Part shown: piece after piece, positions 63,010 to 64,000 of the stretch
Layout: each line of letters begins with the position of its first letter
Numbering within the stretch: the stretch's first letter is position 1
From: Mesonia aquimarina
GTDB taxonomy: Bacteria; Bacteroidota; Bacteroidia; Flavobacteriales; Flavobacteriaceae
Assembly: GCF_003667275.1 (NCBI RefSeq)
Contig: NZ_RCNV01000003.1
Span: 248,001-312,000 of the forward strand
DNA: 64,000 bases
Direction: 5' to 3'
Notes under the pieces: generated by a model
What the model saw: the letters and a program-made list of their open reading frames with translations, nothing else
Told to the model about the DNA's origin: nothing
Database searches by the model: none
Program-made: the position numbers and the translations under genes

Positions 63010-64000
63010 ATGTCATTTAAGAAAAAGAAGCTTGGTAGTTTGCTGATTAACCTTGCCAAACCACTTGTTAAAAACTATGTTCCCAGGAAATATATTTTCC
63101 TGATCGATTTGGTGCTTAGTTTTCTCGCCGCCCAATGCGCCTTTTTTTTAATCTCCAGTACCGAAGGGAATTACCAACTCCTTGATCTTTCCAGCGGAAT
63201 GTGGCTGATGGTTTTGGTACAGGCCTGCTGCTTTTTACTCTTTAAATCCTATTCCGGCTTGGTCCGCTACTCCAGTTTCCGCGATGCAATTAAACAACTT
63301 CGGGTGACTATGGTTTCCGTCTTCAGTTTACTGCTTATTAACCGGATCTACTTCTGGATTAGCGGCGAAAAATTGATTGCAGAAGCCGGGATTGTCATTT
63401 TTGGCTTTATTGCCTTTTCGTTTTTATTCTTCTTTCGGGTAGTCATTAAGAAGACCTATCAGGTGATGAACCGAAAAGAGCAACGGCAAACCGCCTATAT
63501 TCTGGGGATAGAACGGGAGGATATTGCTATGGCAGAAGGGATCATTTCAGAGAACGCAAGTAATTATAAGGTGATCGGTTTTATTTGTAATGATGCAAAA
63601 AGTCACCAAACCCGTATTTTTAATTTACCTATTTATAATACCCAACAACTCCAAAAAAGTTCCACCATCGGAGATGCGGTTATTGTCAGTGATAGCAGAC
63701 TGCAGTATTTACGCGAGCATCGACCTCAACTCCTCAGTAAACTCTTAGATCTGCAACTAAAGATTTACAAACTCCCTAATTTAGAAGACTGGGAAGGACA
63801 AAACAGTGCCGCGAATTTACAAGCCATTAAAATTGAAGACCTTTTACAGCGTTCCCCCATTCAATTGGATCGCAATAAATTACACGATCGCTACCATAAC
63901 AAAACCATATTGGTTACCGGGGCTGCCGGATCAATCGGAAGTGAAATTGTTCGACAATTAATTCCTTTTACCCCCAAGTCTATTTTATTGTTAGATCAAG
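63010..64000 (+). CDS. Polysaccharide biosynthesis protein, WbpM/CapD-like nucleotide-sugar dehydratase/epimerase (3' end outside window)
   Basis: Reads open to the window edge, 330 residues visible. N-terminal about 150 residues contain roughly four membrane segments (KYIFLIDLVLSFLAAQCAFF, MWLMVLVQACCFLLF, VSVFSLLLINRIYFWI, FGFIAFSFLFFFRVV) as in WbpM-type membrane-bound forms. A CoA-binding-like region AYILGIERED follows. The NAD motif VTGAAGSIGSEIVRQ begins at about 302. This family starts synthesis of 6-deoxy sugars from UDP-GlcNAc. It opens the rightward part of the capsule locus. Confidence 0.85.
   Translation, partial: MSFKKKKLGSLLINLAKPLVKNYVPRKYIFLIDLVLSFLAAQCAFFLISSTEGNYQLLDLSSGMWLMVLVQACCFLLFKSYSGLVRYSSFRDAIKQLRVTMVSVFSLLLINRIYFWISGEKLIAEAGIVIFGFIAFSFLFFFRVVIKKTYQVMNRKEQRQTAYILGIEREDIAMAEGIISENASNYKVIGFICNDAKSHQTRIFNLPIYNTQQLQKSSTIGDAVIVSDSRLQYLREHRPQLLSKLLDLQLKIYKLPNLEDWEGQNSAANLQAIKIEDLLQRSPIQLDRNKLHDRYHNKTILVTGAAGSIGSEIVRQLIPFTPKSILLLDQ

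Overview
This window looks like the chromosome of a Flavobacteriaceae-type member of the Bacteroidota. The evidence is AT-rich DNA with dense intrinsic terminators, Bacteroidota-style promoter boxes (TAnnTTTG, sometimes with an upstream TTG), and almost no Shine-Dalgarno sequences. It also carries lineage-typical proteins: PorQ and a C-terminal type IX secretion (T9SS) sorting domain, GLPGLI proteins, a DUF3810 protein, an OstA-like protein, and a Wzc/Wza/CapC capsule set. Genus and species cannot be told from what is visible.

Region 1 to 41.9 kb is ordinary core genome. It opens with the 3' end of an M14 peptidase gene, then Nudix/pyrE, birA, and a rightward block rsfS-ftsH-LUD-cdsA-psd-ACBP (protein quality control and phosphatidylethanolamine synthesis). 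Small enzymes follow (SDR, CsaA-like, thioredoxin-like, PepD, DUF3810, methyltransferases). A leftward trio holds a TonB-receptor-like outer-membrane protein and two GLPGLI proteins. Next come M48 peptidase, Rel, Fur, purA, an OstA-like protein, an aminotransferase, a TPR protein, two tandem DUF368 (PopT-type) transporters overlapping aroE, DUF349 and DUF808 proteins. A leftward FKBP/porQ/cmk/rpsA block follows, then an Hsp15-like protein, a phosphoribosyltransferase and aroK.

Region 41.9 to 45.7 kb holds two identical tRNA-Lys(UUU) genes and one tRNA-Leu(GAG) behind a clear promoter. After them lie two decayed insertion sequences, one IS256-like and one IS1182-like.

Region 45.7 to 52.9 kb encodes surface and envelope proteins: a 1128-residue beta-helix T9SS cargo protein built from 438-bp DNA repeats, an M1 peptidase, and an OmpA-family protein whose stop codon sits inside a perfect 30-bp palindrome.

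Region 53 to 64 kb is the edge of a capsule/exopolysaccharide locus. WecB and WecC would make UDP-ManNAc and UDP-ManNAcA. A cupin, Wzc, Wza, a CapC-type PHP phosphatase, a barrel-only relative of the nearby OmpA protein and a WbpM/CapD-like enzyme (cut by the window end) accompany them. An IS3-family element in the middle has well-matched ends but no target duplication, and it separates two different truncated genes, which suggests a deletion. I found no CRISPR array, rRNA, prophage or recognisable defence system. The best leads are the IS3-bounded deletion, the OmpA/barrel paralogue pair, the repeat-built adhesin, and the GLPGLI/receptor trio, whose function is unknown.
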